Assembly (NCBI GenBank): GCA_963663365.2
Contig: CAXXIH010000008.1
Coordinates: 930,001 to 994,000 of the forward strand
DNA length: 64,000 nt
Reading direction: 5' to 3'
Source of the DNA: G963663365 sp963663365
Lineage (GTDB): Bacteria; Hinthialibacterota; Hinthialibacteria; Hinthialibacterales; G963663365
How positions within the stretch are numbered: position 1 is the stretch's first letter; each line of letters starts with the position of its first letter. The notes beneath the pieces were generated by a model. It made no database searches. It saw only the letters and a list, made by a program, of their open reading frames with translations, and was not told where the DNA came from. Shown here in pieces: positions 33,452 through 43,657 of the stretch. Position numbers and translations under genes: made by a program.

Positions 33452-34651
33452 CTAATCCATTGCGGCCACAAGCAAGGTGACATCATCTTCTACATGGTTT
33501 CGTGAATGCGTCTTGACTTCATCCATAATAATATCCGCCAATTCCTCGGCATCGGAGTGACGGTTATCGACGATAAGGCGCGTAAGCCGTTCCCGGCCAA
33601 ATAAATCTTCCGAGCCTGGAGAATGTGCCTCTGTAATACCATCGGTATACAAGACAATACGATCACCCGCCCTGAGCGCGCCGCTGTTTTGAAGGTTTTT
33701 GCCAGGCAAAGGATGAAAAACGCCAAGAATCGGATAGGGGCCGGAATGACGATCAGCGGAACCATCGCGGTGAATTTGCAGCACAGGCGGATGTCCGCCA
33801 CACGCGCTCGAAGCACTGCCTTGCAGCGTGTCGAGTTGTACGGCGGCAAAGGTGAAAAACATAACCGGATTCTGCAATTTGCCATAAGTCTCGCCATTCA
33901 AACGAGCCAGCAAATCCGTAGGCGATTCAACACCTTTCTCCAACAGAGAGGAAACTTTGGCGTTGATAAAATTGGCGACCAAAGATGCCGCCACACCGTG
34001 CCCGGCCACATCACAAACCGTTAAATAAACGCGGCCATTCTCCTCTTCATGCACAAACACATAATCGCCGCCAATGCCCAGCATCGGCATATAACGCGTA
34101 GCCAACTGCAGGGGGCCGATTTGTTTGATATCGGGGATCAGCGACCGCTGAATTTTCTCAGCCAGGCTCAAATCGCGCTCTAATTCTTCTTTTTGCTCCC
34201 GCAATAACTGATTGGCTTTTTCAAGTTTTGTTTGGGTAATCTTCTGTTCGGTGATATCCGTACATGTAACGGCAGAGAGCTGACGCCCATCCCTAGTCTT
34301 AATGAAACGCAGGCTAATTATGACAGGGATTCTGGTTCCATCTTTACGTGGGAAAAAGAATTCGAAGCGGTTGGATCCAGTTTCTTCTCGAATGCGGCTT
34401 TGCTCCTTCAAAAAGCAGATCGCATCTTCCTCAAAAAAATCCGTGCAGCAATGCTTAAAGATTTCTTCCGGATGAAGTTGGGCAAGCTCCAAAAAGCGGC
34501 GGTTGGCATAGACAATCCGGTCATTCATTGGGGTATCTCCACCCTCAACCACAACCAAGGCTTCATTCAAAGAATCGATCAAGTGGCCGAGACACTCCAC
34601 ACTCAACCCGGCATGCCAGGCTTGCTCCGGGCAGGATTGCGTATCGTTCAT
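33452..34651 (-). CDS. PAS domain PP2C-type (SpoIIE/RsbU) phosphatase
   Basis: 399 residues. A PAS domain (about 18-135; IVYANRRFLELAQLHPEEIF, SLRFIKTRDGRQLSAVTCTD) leads through a coiled-coil linker (KLEKANQLLREQKEELERD) into an RsbU/SpoIIE phosphatase with the metal-binding Asp residues in LGIGGDYVFV, LTVCDVAGHGVAASL, LYTDGITEAHSP and HVEDDVTLLV. Such enzymes dephosphorylate STAS antagonists in partner-switching control. No STAS gene is adjacent; an RsbW-like kinase is at 21041-21526. GGAG stands 10 nt before the ATG at 34651. Confidence 0.92.
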   Translation of the reverse strand: MNDTQSCPEQAWHAGLSVECLGHLIDSLNEALVVVEGGDTPMNDRIVYANRRFLELAQLHPEEIFKHCCTDFFEEDAICFLKEQSRIREETGSNRFEFFFPRKDGTRIPVIISLRFIKTRDGRQLSAVTCTDITEQKITQTKLEKANQLLREQKEELERDLSLAEKIQRSLIPDIKQIGPLQLATRYMPMLGIGGDYVFVHEEENGRVYLTVCDVAGHGVAASLVANFINAKVSSLLEKGVESPTDLLARLNGETYGKLQNPVMFFTFAAVQLDTLQGSASSACGGHPPVLQIHRDGSADRHSGPYPILGVFHPLPGKNLQNSGALRAGDRIVLYTDGITEAHSPGSEDLFGRERLTRLIVDNRHSDAEELADIIMDEVKTHSRNHVEDDVTLLVAAMD

Positions 34652-34864
34652 CGTACTTCGACTCCTTGGGGCCATTCTTTGCCGGAATAAAACGAATAAA
34701 TGCTTTAATGCACTCTATCCCCGGCATTACGCCAAAGGCAACATTCGTCACGCAACTACCAGCCAAAGAATTCGCATTTTTAAGACATGCAATATTGCGG
34801 GAGATGGCAGTGCATGACACCTTACGGAACCACAAGCCGTACCGCTTGAGGTTTGGAATTGAAC

Positions 34865-36751
34865 ATGAGCGAACCTACATTCGATGTTGTTGTGATTGGC
34901 GGCGGACACGCCGGATGCGAAGCGGCTGCGGCTGCGGCGCAAATGGGCGCCAAAACCCTGCTACTCACTTTTGATCCGGCACGCGTGGCGTTTATGTCCT
35001 GTAATCCGGCTATTGGAGGTGTAGCCAAGGGGCAGTTGGTCCGTGAGATCGACGCCCTGGGTGGGATCATGGGTCGGGTAACAGATGAATGTGCCATTCA
35101 CTTTCGAATGCTCAATACCAGCCGGGGAGCAGCGGTGCACTCACCCCGGGCTCAGTGCGAACGTCTGAAATATCCGCAAGTCATGAAACGACTGCTGGAC
35201 GCCATTCCCAACCTGACCGTGGCGGCAGGTGAAGGTGTGGCTCTTATTGAAGACAAAGGCCGGGTGGCGGGCGTGGCTGACCGGAACGGACACACGATTC
35301 CCTGCCGCGCTGCCATTATTGCTTCGGGAACTTTTCTCGGTGGATTGATGCATTGCGGTGAAAAGAAAACCGAAGGCGGACGAGTGGGCGAGCCTGCCTC
35401 AAAACTCTTAGCCGATTATCTCGAACAACGCGGTTTCGATCTGCTGCGGCTCAAGACCGGCACTCCCGCCAGGCTCAATCGGGATACCATTGATTGGCAA
35501 GGTCTCGAACAACAACCCGGAGATGATCCTCCCAAGCGATTCAGTTTCGATACCAATGGTCCATGTCCTCAAAACCTGGTGGCCTGCCGTATGACCCGGA
35601 CCACACAAGAGACACATGATTGGATACGCTCGGGATTGGACCGCGCACCGCTTTTTAGCGGGCAAATCAGTGGAATCGGACCGCGTTACTGCCCTAGCAT
35701 CGAAGATAAAATCGTTAAATTCCCTGACCGCCAAAACCACCGGATATTCCTGGAGCCGGAAGGCGTGGAAGACAAAACAGTCTATCCCAACGGCATCCCC
35801 ACAAGTCTTCCGGAAGACATTCAAGATAAATTCATACACAGCATTCCCGGATTAGAGCATGTTGAAATTTACCAATACGGATATGCGGTTGAGTATTTCG
35901 CATCCAATCCGATGGACAATCATCCTTGGCTGGAATCGAAAAGATTGCCGGGACTCTTTTTGGCCGGACAAATCAACGGCACATCAGGGTATGAGGAAGC
36001 CGCCGGACAAGGACTCATTGCCGGTATTAACGCCGTGTTGCGGATGCGCGGCGAAGATCCTTTTATACCAATCCGGGATGAAGCCTACTTGGGAGTTATG
36101 ATCGACGATTTGGTCACCAAAGGCGTGACCGAACCCTACCGCTTGTTCACATCTTCCGCTGAACACCGCCTTTTGTTGCGTCAGGACAATGCGGACTTAC
36201 GCCTTTCGGGACACGGAGCGCGTTTAGGGCTCATTACATCGGAGCGTCTGGCTAAGACTGAACGAATCAGGCAAGGAACAATCGAATGTATTGAGGCCCT
36301 CAATTCGGTCAAAATCCTGCCGACCCAAGAAATCAATGACAAATTGGGCGAATTAGGATTGGAAAAGATAACGCAACCCCAGACCTTGGAGGCCATACTT
36401 CGAAGACCCGGAGTTACGTTCGGGCATCTTGAAGCGTTGGGCTTCACCGGAACACCCTCCTGCGAACGGATACGTGAGCAAGTCGAAATCGAAGTTGCTT
36501 ATTCAACGTATGTTCAACGGCATCTTAAACAAGCAGACGCCCAACGCCACTATGAGGGAGTTCGTCTAGCTGAGGATACTCCTTATGCCGAGTTGCCCGG
36601 TCTACGCCGTGAAGCGGTCGATAAACTCGCGCGAATTCGGCCATCTTCATTGGGCCAAGCCGCTCGTATTTCCGGAATCCGTCCCGCCGATTTGGTTGTC
36701 CTCTACGCCCACTTGCAGAATAAATCGAAAAACAAAGTTTCCGCTCGTTAA
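34865..36751 (+). CDS. mnmG: tRNA U34 carboxymethylaminomethyl synthase subunit MnmG
   Basis: 628 residues, full length. The FAD dinucleotide-binding motif VVVIGGGHAGCEAA opens the protein, followed by LTFDPARVAFMSCNPAIGGV, the family boxes LKTGTPARLNRDTIDW, YCPSIEDKIVKFPDRQNHRI and GTSGYEEAAGQGLIAGINA, and a helical C-terminus ending in LGQAARISGIRPADLVVLY. With MnmE it builds the cmnm5U modification at the wobble base of some tRNAs; MnmE is not in the window. The ATG at 34865 is chosen over a TTG four codons upstream. Stands alone, divergent from the PP2C gene. Confidence 0.97.
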   Translation: MSEPTFDVVVIGGGHAGCEAAAAAAQMGAKTLLLTFDPARVAFMSCNPAIGGVAKGQLVREIDALGGIMGRVTDECAIHFRMLNTSRGAAVHSPRAQCERLKYPQVMKRLLDAIPNLTVAAGEGVALIEDKGRVAGVADRNGHTIPCRAAIIASGTFLGGLMHCGEKKTEGGRVGEPASKLLADYLEQRGFDLLRLKTGTPARLNRDTIDWQGLEQQPGDDPPKRFSFDTNGPCPQNLVACRMTRTTQETHDWIRSGLDRAPLFSGQISGIGPRYCPSIEDKIVKFPDRQNHRIFLEPEGVEDKTVYPNGIPTSLPEDIQDKFIHSIPGLEHVEIYQYGYAVEYFASNPMDNHPWLESKRLPGLFLAGQINGTSGYEEAAGQGLIAGINAVLRMRGEDPFIPIRDEAYLGVMIDDLVTKGVTEPYRLFTSSAEHRLLLRQDNADLRLSGHGARLGLITSERLAKTERIRQGTIECIEALNSVKILPTQEINDKLGELGLEKITQPQTLEAILRRPGVTFGHLEALGFTGTPSCERIREQVEIEVAYSTYVQRHLKQADAQRHYEGVRLAEDTPYAELPGLRREAVDKLARIRPSSLGQAARISGIRPADLVVLYAHLQNKSKNKVSAR

Positions 36752-36850
36752 CAATTCGAATTCTCAAGACGTACCGCCATTTGCCGAGACCATTATACTT
36801 TCGGCCAATCACGTTCAATTGCGAAAGTATGAAATAGAGAATCGACACCT

Positions 36851-38764
36851 ATGATCCGGCAGCTCATGAGTCCTTTCCATATTCCCACGGTATGGCGTGT
36901 GTGCGCCTCGACGTTCCCAAAGTCCAATCCGCTTTTGTTCGTCGTGCTTGCTGCCGTTTGGCTCTGTTTCGGAAGTCCATGTCAAAAAACATTTGCGGAA
37001 GAAAAAGAAGCGGCGCCCACACAGGCCGATGCCAAAGCGGCAAATGAAATTGCAAATAGTCTGAAACTGGCACAAAAGATCGCAGATGAATCTTCCGGAC
37101 TCATCAAACAGGGCACCGATGCAGTAAAAGCACTCAAGACTGTTCTTGAACACGACCCGGCCCATGTGGAAGCGTTGTTGCTTTTAGGGTATTGCGAACA
37201 GAAGATGGATCATCCTCAAGAGGCAATCCGGGCGTATCAAGCAGTAACGAGATTAGACAAGGAACGCGCAGAGGGTTGGTTAAGACTCGGTCTGGCCTAC
37301 ATGGTAGTCGAAGACTACTCGGGAGCGATGAATTCCTTAGCCGAAGCAGTGGTTCTTGAAGCAACCAATTCCGTAGCACGGCACAATCTGGCTGTCACAT
37401 GCGAACGGTTGGGGCTGCGCGAAGAAGCCGTCGAACATTTTGCCGCCACAACCCTGCTTTCTCCCGACGATCCAACCGCATTCTTTAACCTCGGTCACGC
37501 GCTTTACAATCTGTCCCGTTACCAAGAATCCATCGACGCCTACACCGACTGCTTGAATCTTAATCCCAAACATATCGAAGCCACCTACAATTTGGGGTTG
37601 GCATTGGAACATACCGGAAACCATGAACAAGCGTTGGAGGCCTACAAACGCGCAGTGGAGTTAGATCCACAATTTGCCGACGCCTATAACAATTTGGGGA
37701 ACGCCTATCGGGAAATGGAGAATTATCCGGAGGCCATTGCCGCCTACAAAAAGGCACTGGCTGCCGCTCCGGAACATCGTGAAGCCAGCATTAACCTTGC
37801 CCACGCCTATCTTGCCAATGGGAATCGCGGCGAGGCGATAGCCGCCTTTGAGGCTTTGCTGGAAGAGAATCCGCGCACACTCAATGCACGGCACCGGCTT
37901 GCTGACCTCTATAACCAGGGCGAGGAATACGAGAAGGCTATTGAAATACTTTTGCAGGGCGAAGAAATTAATCCCAATGACGCCCGAACCCAAGCCTTGC
38001 TGGCACAAACTTATGAAAGTCAAGGCGAACTCGAAAAAGCCGTTGAACATGCCCAAAGAGCCGTAGCCATCGCACCTCGGAGTGCGGCTCTATATGGACA
38101 TTTGGGTTTATTGTTTTTGAAAACCGAACACGCCAGCGATGCGGCCCGGGCCTTTGAGGAAGCGCTGGATTTGGGTGAACAAACCCCTGAAACCATGTTG
38201 AACTTAGGTGTGGCCTATGCCAAGCAGGGGCTGTATGTATCGGCAGAAACCTGTTTCCGCGATGTATTGGAGAAGGCTCCGGACGATGCGCGGGCCTATC
38301 ACGATTTGGCCACGATTCTGCTCGAACAAGGTCTCCCGGAAGAAGCCAATCGGCATTTTCAAAGATGCACGATCATCGATCCTGATTATGAACCCGCATG
38401 GCGCGGCTTGGCCCGCTCACTAGTCGATCTGGAACGGCGCGATGAGGCCATACCGATTTACAGGCGGCTGCTTAAAAGCAATCCGGATGACATGGGCATC
38501 CGCCGTACATTGGCCAATATCCTTTATGAAGAGGGGAAATATCGGGAATCCGCAGTCGAACTCGAGCGGGTGGTTACGAAAGAAAAAGAAAACGATCTGG
38601 CCTGGTATGCTCTGGGTTTGGTCTATGACAAACTTGAAGACAAACGCGCGCTTAATGCTTGGGAGACATACCTTAACCTGGGAACCGACGACAACACTAC
38701 CCGGATCGACTTTGCCGAACGGCGTATGCGGAAACTCAAGGCACGCAAAGCCGAAGCGGAATAA
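36851..38764 (+). CDS. large TPR-repeat protein, membrane-anchored or exported
   Basis: 637 residues. One hydrophobic segment (about 27-42, LLFVVLAAVWLCFGSPC) with a basic N-terminus acts as signal or anchor. From about residue 90 to the end it is nearly all TPRs, some fifteen copies (ATYNLGLALEHTGNHEQALE, AYNNLGNAYREMENYPEAIA, ASINLAHAYLANGNRGEAIA, LGVAYAKQGLYVSAETCFRD). No catalytic domain follows, so it is probably a periplasmic or cytoplasmic-face scaffold. Sits between mnmG and a convergent thioredoxin gene; no partner is evident. Confidence 0.85.
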   Translation: MIRQLMSPFHIPTVWRVCASTFPKSNPLLFVVLAAVWLCFGSPCQKTFAEEKEAAPTQADAKAANEIANSLKLAQKIADESSGLIKQGTDAVKALKTVLEHDPAHVEALLLLGYCEQKMDHPQEAIRAYQAVTRLDKERAEGWLRLGLAYMVVEDYSGAMNSLAEAVVLEATNSVARHNLAVTCERLGLREEAVEHFAATTLLSPDDPTAFFNLGHALYNLSRYQESIDAYTDCLNLNPKHIEATYNLGLALEHTGNHEQALEAYKRAVELDPQFADAYNNLGNAYREMENYPEAIAAYKKALAAAPEHREASINLAHAYLANGNRGEAIAAFEALLEENPRTLNARHRLADLYNQGEEYEKAIEILLQGEEINPNDARTQALLAQTYESQGELEKAVEHAQRAVAIAPRSAALYGHLGLLFLKTEHASDAARAFEEALDLGEQTPETMLNLGVAYAKQGLYVSAETCFRDVLEKAPDDARAYHDLATILLEQGLPEEANRHFQRCTIIDPDYEPAWRGLARSLVDLERRDEAIPIYRRLLKSNPDDMGIRRTLANILYEEGKYRESAVELERVVTKEKENDLAWYALGLVYDKLEDKRALNAWETYLNLGTDDNTTRIDFAERRMRKLKARKAEAE

Positions 38765-38797
38765 TAGATTTCTTCCCTGCTCCCCAAACGGCGGTTC

Positions 38798-39340
38798 CTA
38801 TCTGGGCACCTCACAGGCCATATCCAGAAGATGCTTGAATTCCTCGACACTTAGCCGGCCCTTGGCTTCTTTCATCATTTGGGCCGCTTCCGATTTGGCT
38901 TCAGCCAGACGCCCGGCCGCTTTTCCCCGGGCAATCATCTCCCGGCATAGAGCGGGACGGGCTTTCCAGCAACCGACCTCGACAAAATTCTCATTGAAGA
39001 AGACAAAAACCGGTATCACCGCCGCGCTATTGAACAGATAGCGATCCATGACATCCAAGTTGTCATCACGCCCGATAATGCGAAAGTTGATTTTGGGATT
39101 CTCGGCACAAAGGCGGGCCATAATCGGCACCTGTTGCACACAATCGCCACACCAACTTTCGGACAAGCAGAGGATATGAATCTTCGTGCGGATACTCTTT
39201 AGAAACGTCACATCGTCATCCGTCAACTCTAGTTTCTCATAGATCGAACGCATCTTGTCGGCGGCGGCGCCGGAAGTTCCGGCCAGCCATTCATCCCAAG
39301 TTAGTCCCTCGTGTATCTTGGCTTTATAGTCGATGTCCAT
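38798..39340 (-). CDS. thioredoxin-family protein (CGDC)
   Basis: 180 residues from the ATG at 39340 (AGAGG well placed upstream). The thioredoxin fold spans about 45-130: TKIHILCLSESWCGDCVQQV with active-site C64 and C67, and the cis-Pro in SAAVIPVFVF. A helical N-terminus (1-44) and C-terminus (135-180) flank it, as in a cytosolic thioredoxin-like group common in Bacillus and others. No signal peptide. Likely a cytosolic thiol reductant of unknown target. The longer frame to 39400 would run into the divergent ligA leader. Confidence 0.87.
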   Translation of the reverse strand: MDIDYKAKIHEGLTWDEWLAGTSGAAADKMRSIYEKLELTDDDVTFLKSIRTKIHILCLSESWCGDCVQQVPIMARLCAENPKINFRIIGRDDNLDVMDRYLFNSAAVIPVFVFFNENFVEVGCWKARPALCREMIARGKAAGRLAEAKSEAAQMMKEAKGRLSVEEFKHLLDMACEVPR

Positions 39341-39451
39341 GCTATGCCTCTTTGGGGAGTGTGGAGACAAAAAGGTTAAGTGTTGAAAACAGAGTCTCAA
39401 GTGTCCCCGGGGATACGACGCACTCTATACAATCCGGACCGCATAAGAACA

Positions 39452-41464
39452 ATGAACGCATCATCCGCCGCCAAGACAATCGAACAATTGCGAGAGGATA
39501 TCCGCAAACACGAGCATCTTTATTATGTCAAAGCGCTGCCGGAAATTTCGGACTATGAGTTTGACCAACTTCTAAAACAACTTGAGAAACTTGAAGCGGA
39601 ACATCCGGAACTAATCACCCCCGATTCGCCGACACAACGCGTCGGCGGCCAACCGCTCGAAGGTTTTGAAACGTTTCAGCACAATGTTCCCATGATGTCT
39701 ATCGGCAATACGTATTCAGCCGATGAATTGCGGGAATTTCACGAACGGGTTTTGCGGGGCTTGGATGGAGAGACGCCGGTTTATGTTGTGGAACCCAAAG
39801 TCGACGGCGTGGCAATTGCATTGCATTATCGCGAAGGCCATCTTGAGCGGGCGGTGACACGCGGCGATGGCCGTACCGGTGACGATGTCACACAAAACGT
39901 GCGCACCATGCGTTCCGTGCCGCTATGCCTGGAAACAAAATCGCCGCCGGAGTTCATCGACGTGCGCGGCGAGATTTATATGCCCCGTAAAGGTTTTGCG
40001 CAGTTAAATGAGGAACGTGAAGAACAAGGGCTTAATGTCTTTGCCAATCCGCGTAACGCCACAGCGGGCACATTGAAACTGCTCGATTCCAATGAAGTCA
40101 GCAAACGGCCATTGCGGATTTTTTTACATTCCATCGGCGAGTTAGGCGGCGGAACCTGGGAACGGCACAGCCAGGTCTACGAAGAACTTTCTCAATGGGG
40201 CTTGGCGGTTATTCCGGGCTATGAAATCTGCAAGACCTTGGATGCCGTGCTGGAACTGATCGAAACCTGGGACCAGAAACGGCACGAACTTGATTATGAT
40301 ATCGACGGATTGGTTGTGAAAGTCGATGAATTCCGTCAGCGCGAAATTCTGGGCGCAACATCCAAATCCCCACGGTGGGTGATCGCCTATAAATATAAGG
40401 CGGAAGAAGCCGTAACAACATTGCTCGATATCGATCTGGGTGTAGGCCGGACAGGGGCCATCACACCACGCGCGATCCTCGAACCGGTTTTTGTGGCCGG
40501 AACAACCGTGCGCCATGCCTCGCTGCACAATTTCGATGAAGTCGAGCGTAAGGGTCTGAAGATCGGGGATAAGGTTGTTGTCGAGAAAGCGGGGGAGATC
40601 ATCCCGCAGGTTGTCAAAGCCCTGGTCGAGGAACGGACGGGTGACGAAAAAGACTGGCAACCGGCGATGGCCTGCCCCAGCTGCAGCAGTGAAATCGTCC
40701 GGCTCGAAGGTGAAGTCGCCTACCGGTGCCTAAATATCTCCTGCCCCGCGCAACTCAAAAAGAAACTCGCCCATTTCGTGCAACGGACAGCGATGGATAT
40801 TGACGGCATCGGGGAAGCCTTGATCGATATGTTGGTCGAGAACGGCATGGTCAAGCGGCTCTCAGACCTCTATCACCTCAAACACGATGCCCTGGCCGCG
40901 CTGGAACGCATGGGGGAGAAATCGGCGCAAAATGTTCTCGATGCGCTCGAAGTCAGCAAATCCCGTCCCCTTCCCCGGCTGCTCTATGGACTGGGTTTGC
41001 GGCATGTGGGCGCGCATATGGCTCAAGTACTGGTGAGCGGACGGGGCGATATTATGGACCTGGCAGCCCTTAGCCGGGAGGAGCTGGAGGCTATCCATGA
41101 GGTCGGGCCGACCGTGGCCGAAAGCGTGGCCGATTTCTTTGCGCAAGAGGCCAACCGCGAAGAACTGGAAAGACTGCGTGCGGCGGGATGCACGTTTACC
41201 CAAGAGGTCGCTACGGCTGAAGATCTGGCCGATTCGCTATTTAACGGCAAAACCGTGGTCCTGACCGGAACCCTGGAATCATTTTCCCGTGAGGAAGCCA
41301 AAGAGCGCATCCAAGCCCTGGGCGGAAAAGTCACGGGCTCCGTCTCAAAGAAAACCGACATGGTCATTGCCGGGGAGAGCGCCGGGTCCAAACTCACAAA
41401 GGCCGAAAAGCTGGGCATCCAAATCATCGATGAAGCGGGATTCAAGGAAATGCTGGGGGAGTAA
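39452..41464 (+). CDS. ligA: NAD-dependent DNA ligase
   Basis: 670 residues, the normal LigA length. Ia domain with HLYYVKALPEISDYEFDQLL; adenylation Lys116 in VEPKVDGVA; OB fold; four-Cys zinc finger (CPSCSSEIV ... CLNISCP); helix-hairpin-helix domain; and a C-terminal BRCT domain (GKTVVLTGTLESFSREEAKE). Seals nicks during replication and repair using NAD+. The ATG at 39452 matches the family start; the frame is open to 39380. Confidence 0.98.
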   Translation: MNASSAAKTIEQLREDIRKHEHLYYVKALPEISDYEFDQLLKQLEKLEAEHPELITPDSPTQRVGGQPLEGFETFQHNVPMMSIGNTYSADELREFHERVLRGLDGETPVYVVEPKVDGVAIALHYREGHLERAVTRGDGRTGDDVTQNVRTMRSVPLCLETKSPPEFIDVRGEIYMPRKGFAQLNEEREEQGLNVFANPRNATAGTLKLLDSNEVSKRPLRIFLHSIGELGGGTWERHSQVYEELSQWGLAVIPGYEICKTLDAVLELIETWDQKRHELDYDIDGLVVKVDEFRQREILGATSKSPRWVIAYKYKAEEAVTTLLDIDLGVGRTGAITPRAILEPVFVAGTTVRHASLHNFDEVERKGLKIGDKVVVEKAGEIIPQVVKALVEERTGDEKDWQPAMACPSCSSEIVRLEGEVAYRCLNISCPAQLKKKLAHFVQRTAMDIDGIGEALIDMLVENGMVKRLSDLYHLKHDALAALERMGEKSAQNVLDALEVSKSRPLPRLLYGLGLRHVGAHMAQVLVSGRGDIMDLAALSREELEAIHEVGPTVAESVADFFAQEANREELERLRAAGCTFTQEVATAEDLADSLFNGKTVVLTGTLESFSREEAKERIQALGGKVTGSVSKKTDMVIAGESAGSKLTKAEKLGIQIIDEAGFKEMLGE

Positions 41465-41520
41465 GGCGGACGATATTCAAAATGCAGATTTGGGCTTTAC
41501 TTTATCCATTCGTTTTAAGC

Positions 41521-43482
41521 TCAGTTCTGGGGGACATTGTATCCCCAATATGCTTGAAAGATAATCAAATCTTCTTTGTCAACAATACCGTCTTTGTTTA
41601 AATCGCATGATTGAAGAGTATTTAGAACACTCTCCGGGATTGTTGGGGTAGGAGTAACGGTTGGTTCTGGTGGAATGGTTGGAGTTTGCGTCGGTATTTC
41701 CCCACTATATTGAAACGCTCCTATATCATATCCATTAGCACTTGGCCTCAAATTCCCCTCTATATCTTCATTTGGCGCTTCATAAATTTCACCAATTACT
41801 GCCGCAGAGCCAATGCACGGACTATCCATCGTCAAGTGAAAGTCATCCTCATCAAGATTGGCAAATAAAGGATCACCCTCAATATTACCAGAAGCCTCAT
41901 CATTCTGTAAGTTCAAAACAGCAATGTGTGTAATTATAGTTGAAGATTCATCTAGATAGAGCCCGGCAGTATTGTTCCAAAAGAGATTATTAATTACCGA
42001 TGGTTCAATGCCCGCAAGTTCTTCGTATATACCATATTCATCATTGAACGCTATGATATTATTTACTATTTTAACGTCGCTACTACCAACTTTGATACCA
42101 TTAGTATTTTGGATCATATTGCAGAACGCAATAATTCCCTCACCAGTACAATAGACCGCTCCGCTACTCGTCGACACATTGCCTTCAAGAAGATTATTTA
42201 TCACATCAAATTCACCACTACAATGAATTCCGCCAGCAAAACTATTTAGCGATGTATTATTGAATACATAATTATTCCTGATTTCTGATACTCCGTTGGA
42301 GCGAATAGCGTTTCCACTGTTTTCCGAAACTGTATTCCCAACAATTTCAGAAGTCCCGTTACAATAGACACCTGCCCCATAAGCGATTTCCACTATATTT
42401 GGGCCAGAACCAGAGGTCGCTACGAAAAGTTCGTTGCTATCGATCTTGTTTTCATAGACAGTTACTGTAGATGACTGTGCTATCGAACAAATACCGGCTC
42501 CAATTGCTGCGGCAAAAAGCGAAGATGATGCAGACGAGGAGTTGTTACTTATTTCATTGTCTATTACATCCATCTGCCCTGTATTATAGATGGCTCCACC
42601 AAAGGCATTTGAATTAGGGCCATCAGATGATACAGAATTATGATTGATGATGTTTTCAGAGATGTAAGCAATTCCCGTATTAAATATCCCACCGCCATTC
42701 GCATGTGTGGTCCTTGTTGTAACGGCAATGTCTGTAACCGTATTGCGGAGTATCGAATTATTACTTATTGAAATGGTGCCTGAATTATATATTCCAGCGC
42801 CACCTGACCCGCTCACATTAGAATTATCAGTAATATTGTTATTTTTTATCGTAGCGTCCCCTTCATTATGGATTCCATGGAGACTATGTCCTATTATTAC
42901 ACTTTTCTCAACAACAACTTCGCCAGTACACATGACGCCTGTGTTGTTAGTAGTAAAAGTGCACGATTTAATTAAGGACGATCCGGATTCAACGAATACT
43001 CCTGTTGTGTTTGAATCTAAAACGCAGTCTGTCATTTCAACACCGGTGCTGTTTTCTATGTGGACCGCTGCCTGGGAGTTTTTGAATGTAAGATGTGAGA
43101 TTGCGAGTTCTGAAAAGGAATCTGCCACATAGATATAACTATCAGTTTGGTCCCCTGCATCAAATATAACATCTGATTCGCTATCACCAACAAGAGAAAT
43201 GCCTGCGGGTAAGGAAATCGGGAATTCTTCATGGAAGCCATAGGTATCAGAAACTGAGTTGTAGACGCCTGGTGAACAATAAATAGTGTCACCGGGCTGC
43301 AAGTCTGCTTCTGTTTGCCTTATCGCTATAGTTATGTGTTTCCAAGGTGAATCTGCGGTTCCATTCCCGGTTATATTATCACCGCTTTGGATGTTGACGT
43401 ATATGTCTCGAGCTGATGCGTTATCTATTAGCAAGAAACATGACAATGCGATAAGAGAGATAAATTCAAAGATTCTGCGCAT
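41521..43482 (-). CDS. secreted parallel beta-helix protein with dockerin-like tail
   Basis: 653 residues, signal peptide (about 1-24, ending NASA-RD), GGAGG before ATG. Residues about 25-95 match a DUF1565-type cap (GTADSPWKHITIAIRQTEAD, GDTIYCSPGVYN); about 95-560 are Asn-, Ser- and Gly-rich rungs of a right-handed beta-helix (IYNSGTISISNNSILRNTVT, IFNTGIAYISENIINHNSVS). A choice-of-anchor segment (ANGYDIGAFQYSG) leads to a Thr-Pro linker and a single dockerin-like calcium motif, CDLNKDGIVDKEDLIIFQAY. Likely extracellular glycan-binding or lyase-like, function untested. The gene is clearly more AT-rich than its neighbours. Confidence 0.85.
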   Translation of the reverse strand: MRRIFEFISLIALSCFLLIDNASARDIYVNIQSGDNITGNGTADSPWKHITIAIRQTEADLQPGDTIYCSPGVYNSVSDTYGFHEEFPISLPAGISLVGDSESDVIFDAGDQTDSYIYVADSFSELAISHLTFKNSQAAVHIENSTGVEMTDCVLDSNTTGVFVESGSSLIKSCTFTTNNTGVMCTGEVVVEKSVIIGHSLHGIHNEGDATIKNNNITDNSNVSGSGGAGIYNSGTISISNNSILRNTVTDIAVTTRTTHANGGGIFNTGIAYISENIINHNSVSSDGPNSNAFGGAIYNTGQMDVIDNEISNNSSSASSSLFAAAIGAGICSIAQSSTVTVYENKIDSNELFVATSGSGPNIVEIAYGAGVYCNGTSEIVGNTVSENSGNAIRSNGVSEIRNNYVFNNTSLNSFAGGIHCSGEFDVINNLLEGNVSTSSGAVYCTGEGIIAFCNMIQNTNGIKVGSSDVKIVNNIIAFNDEYGIYEELAGIEPSVINNLFWNNTAGLYLDESSTIITHIAVLNLQNDEASGNIEGDPLFANLDEDDFHLTMDSPCIGSAAVIGEIYEAPNEDIEGNLRPSANGYDIGAFQYSGEIPTQTPTIPPEPTVTPTPTIPESVLNTLQSCDLNKDGIVDKEDLIIFQAYWGYNVPQN

Positions 43483-43657
43483 TGAAATCCTCCGGCCTCC
43501 ATTTCTTAATTCTCTTGTATTGAAGAAATCGTGTAAAGGTCAAATTTCGGAAATGTTTAAGGCAACTGGATTGCAGAAATGATCTTTGTGTTGCCGCTAT
43601 GTTTTCATTTATGAATGGTGTTCGAGACAGTAAGACATAGGCATAAGTCACGTATGC

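Noticed and set aside
34865..36751. Origin-proximal mnmG with parAB
   Set aside because: No rsmG, parA or parB follows; the neighbours are a TPR gene and ligA.
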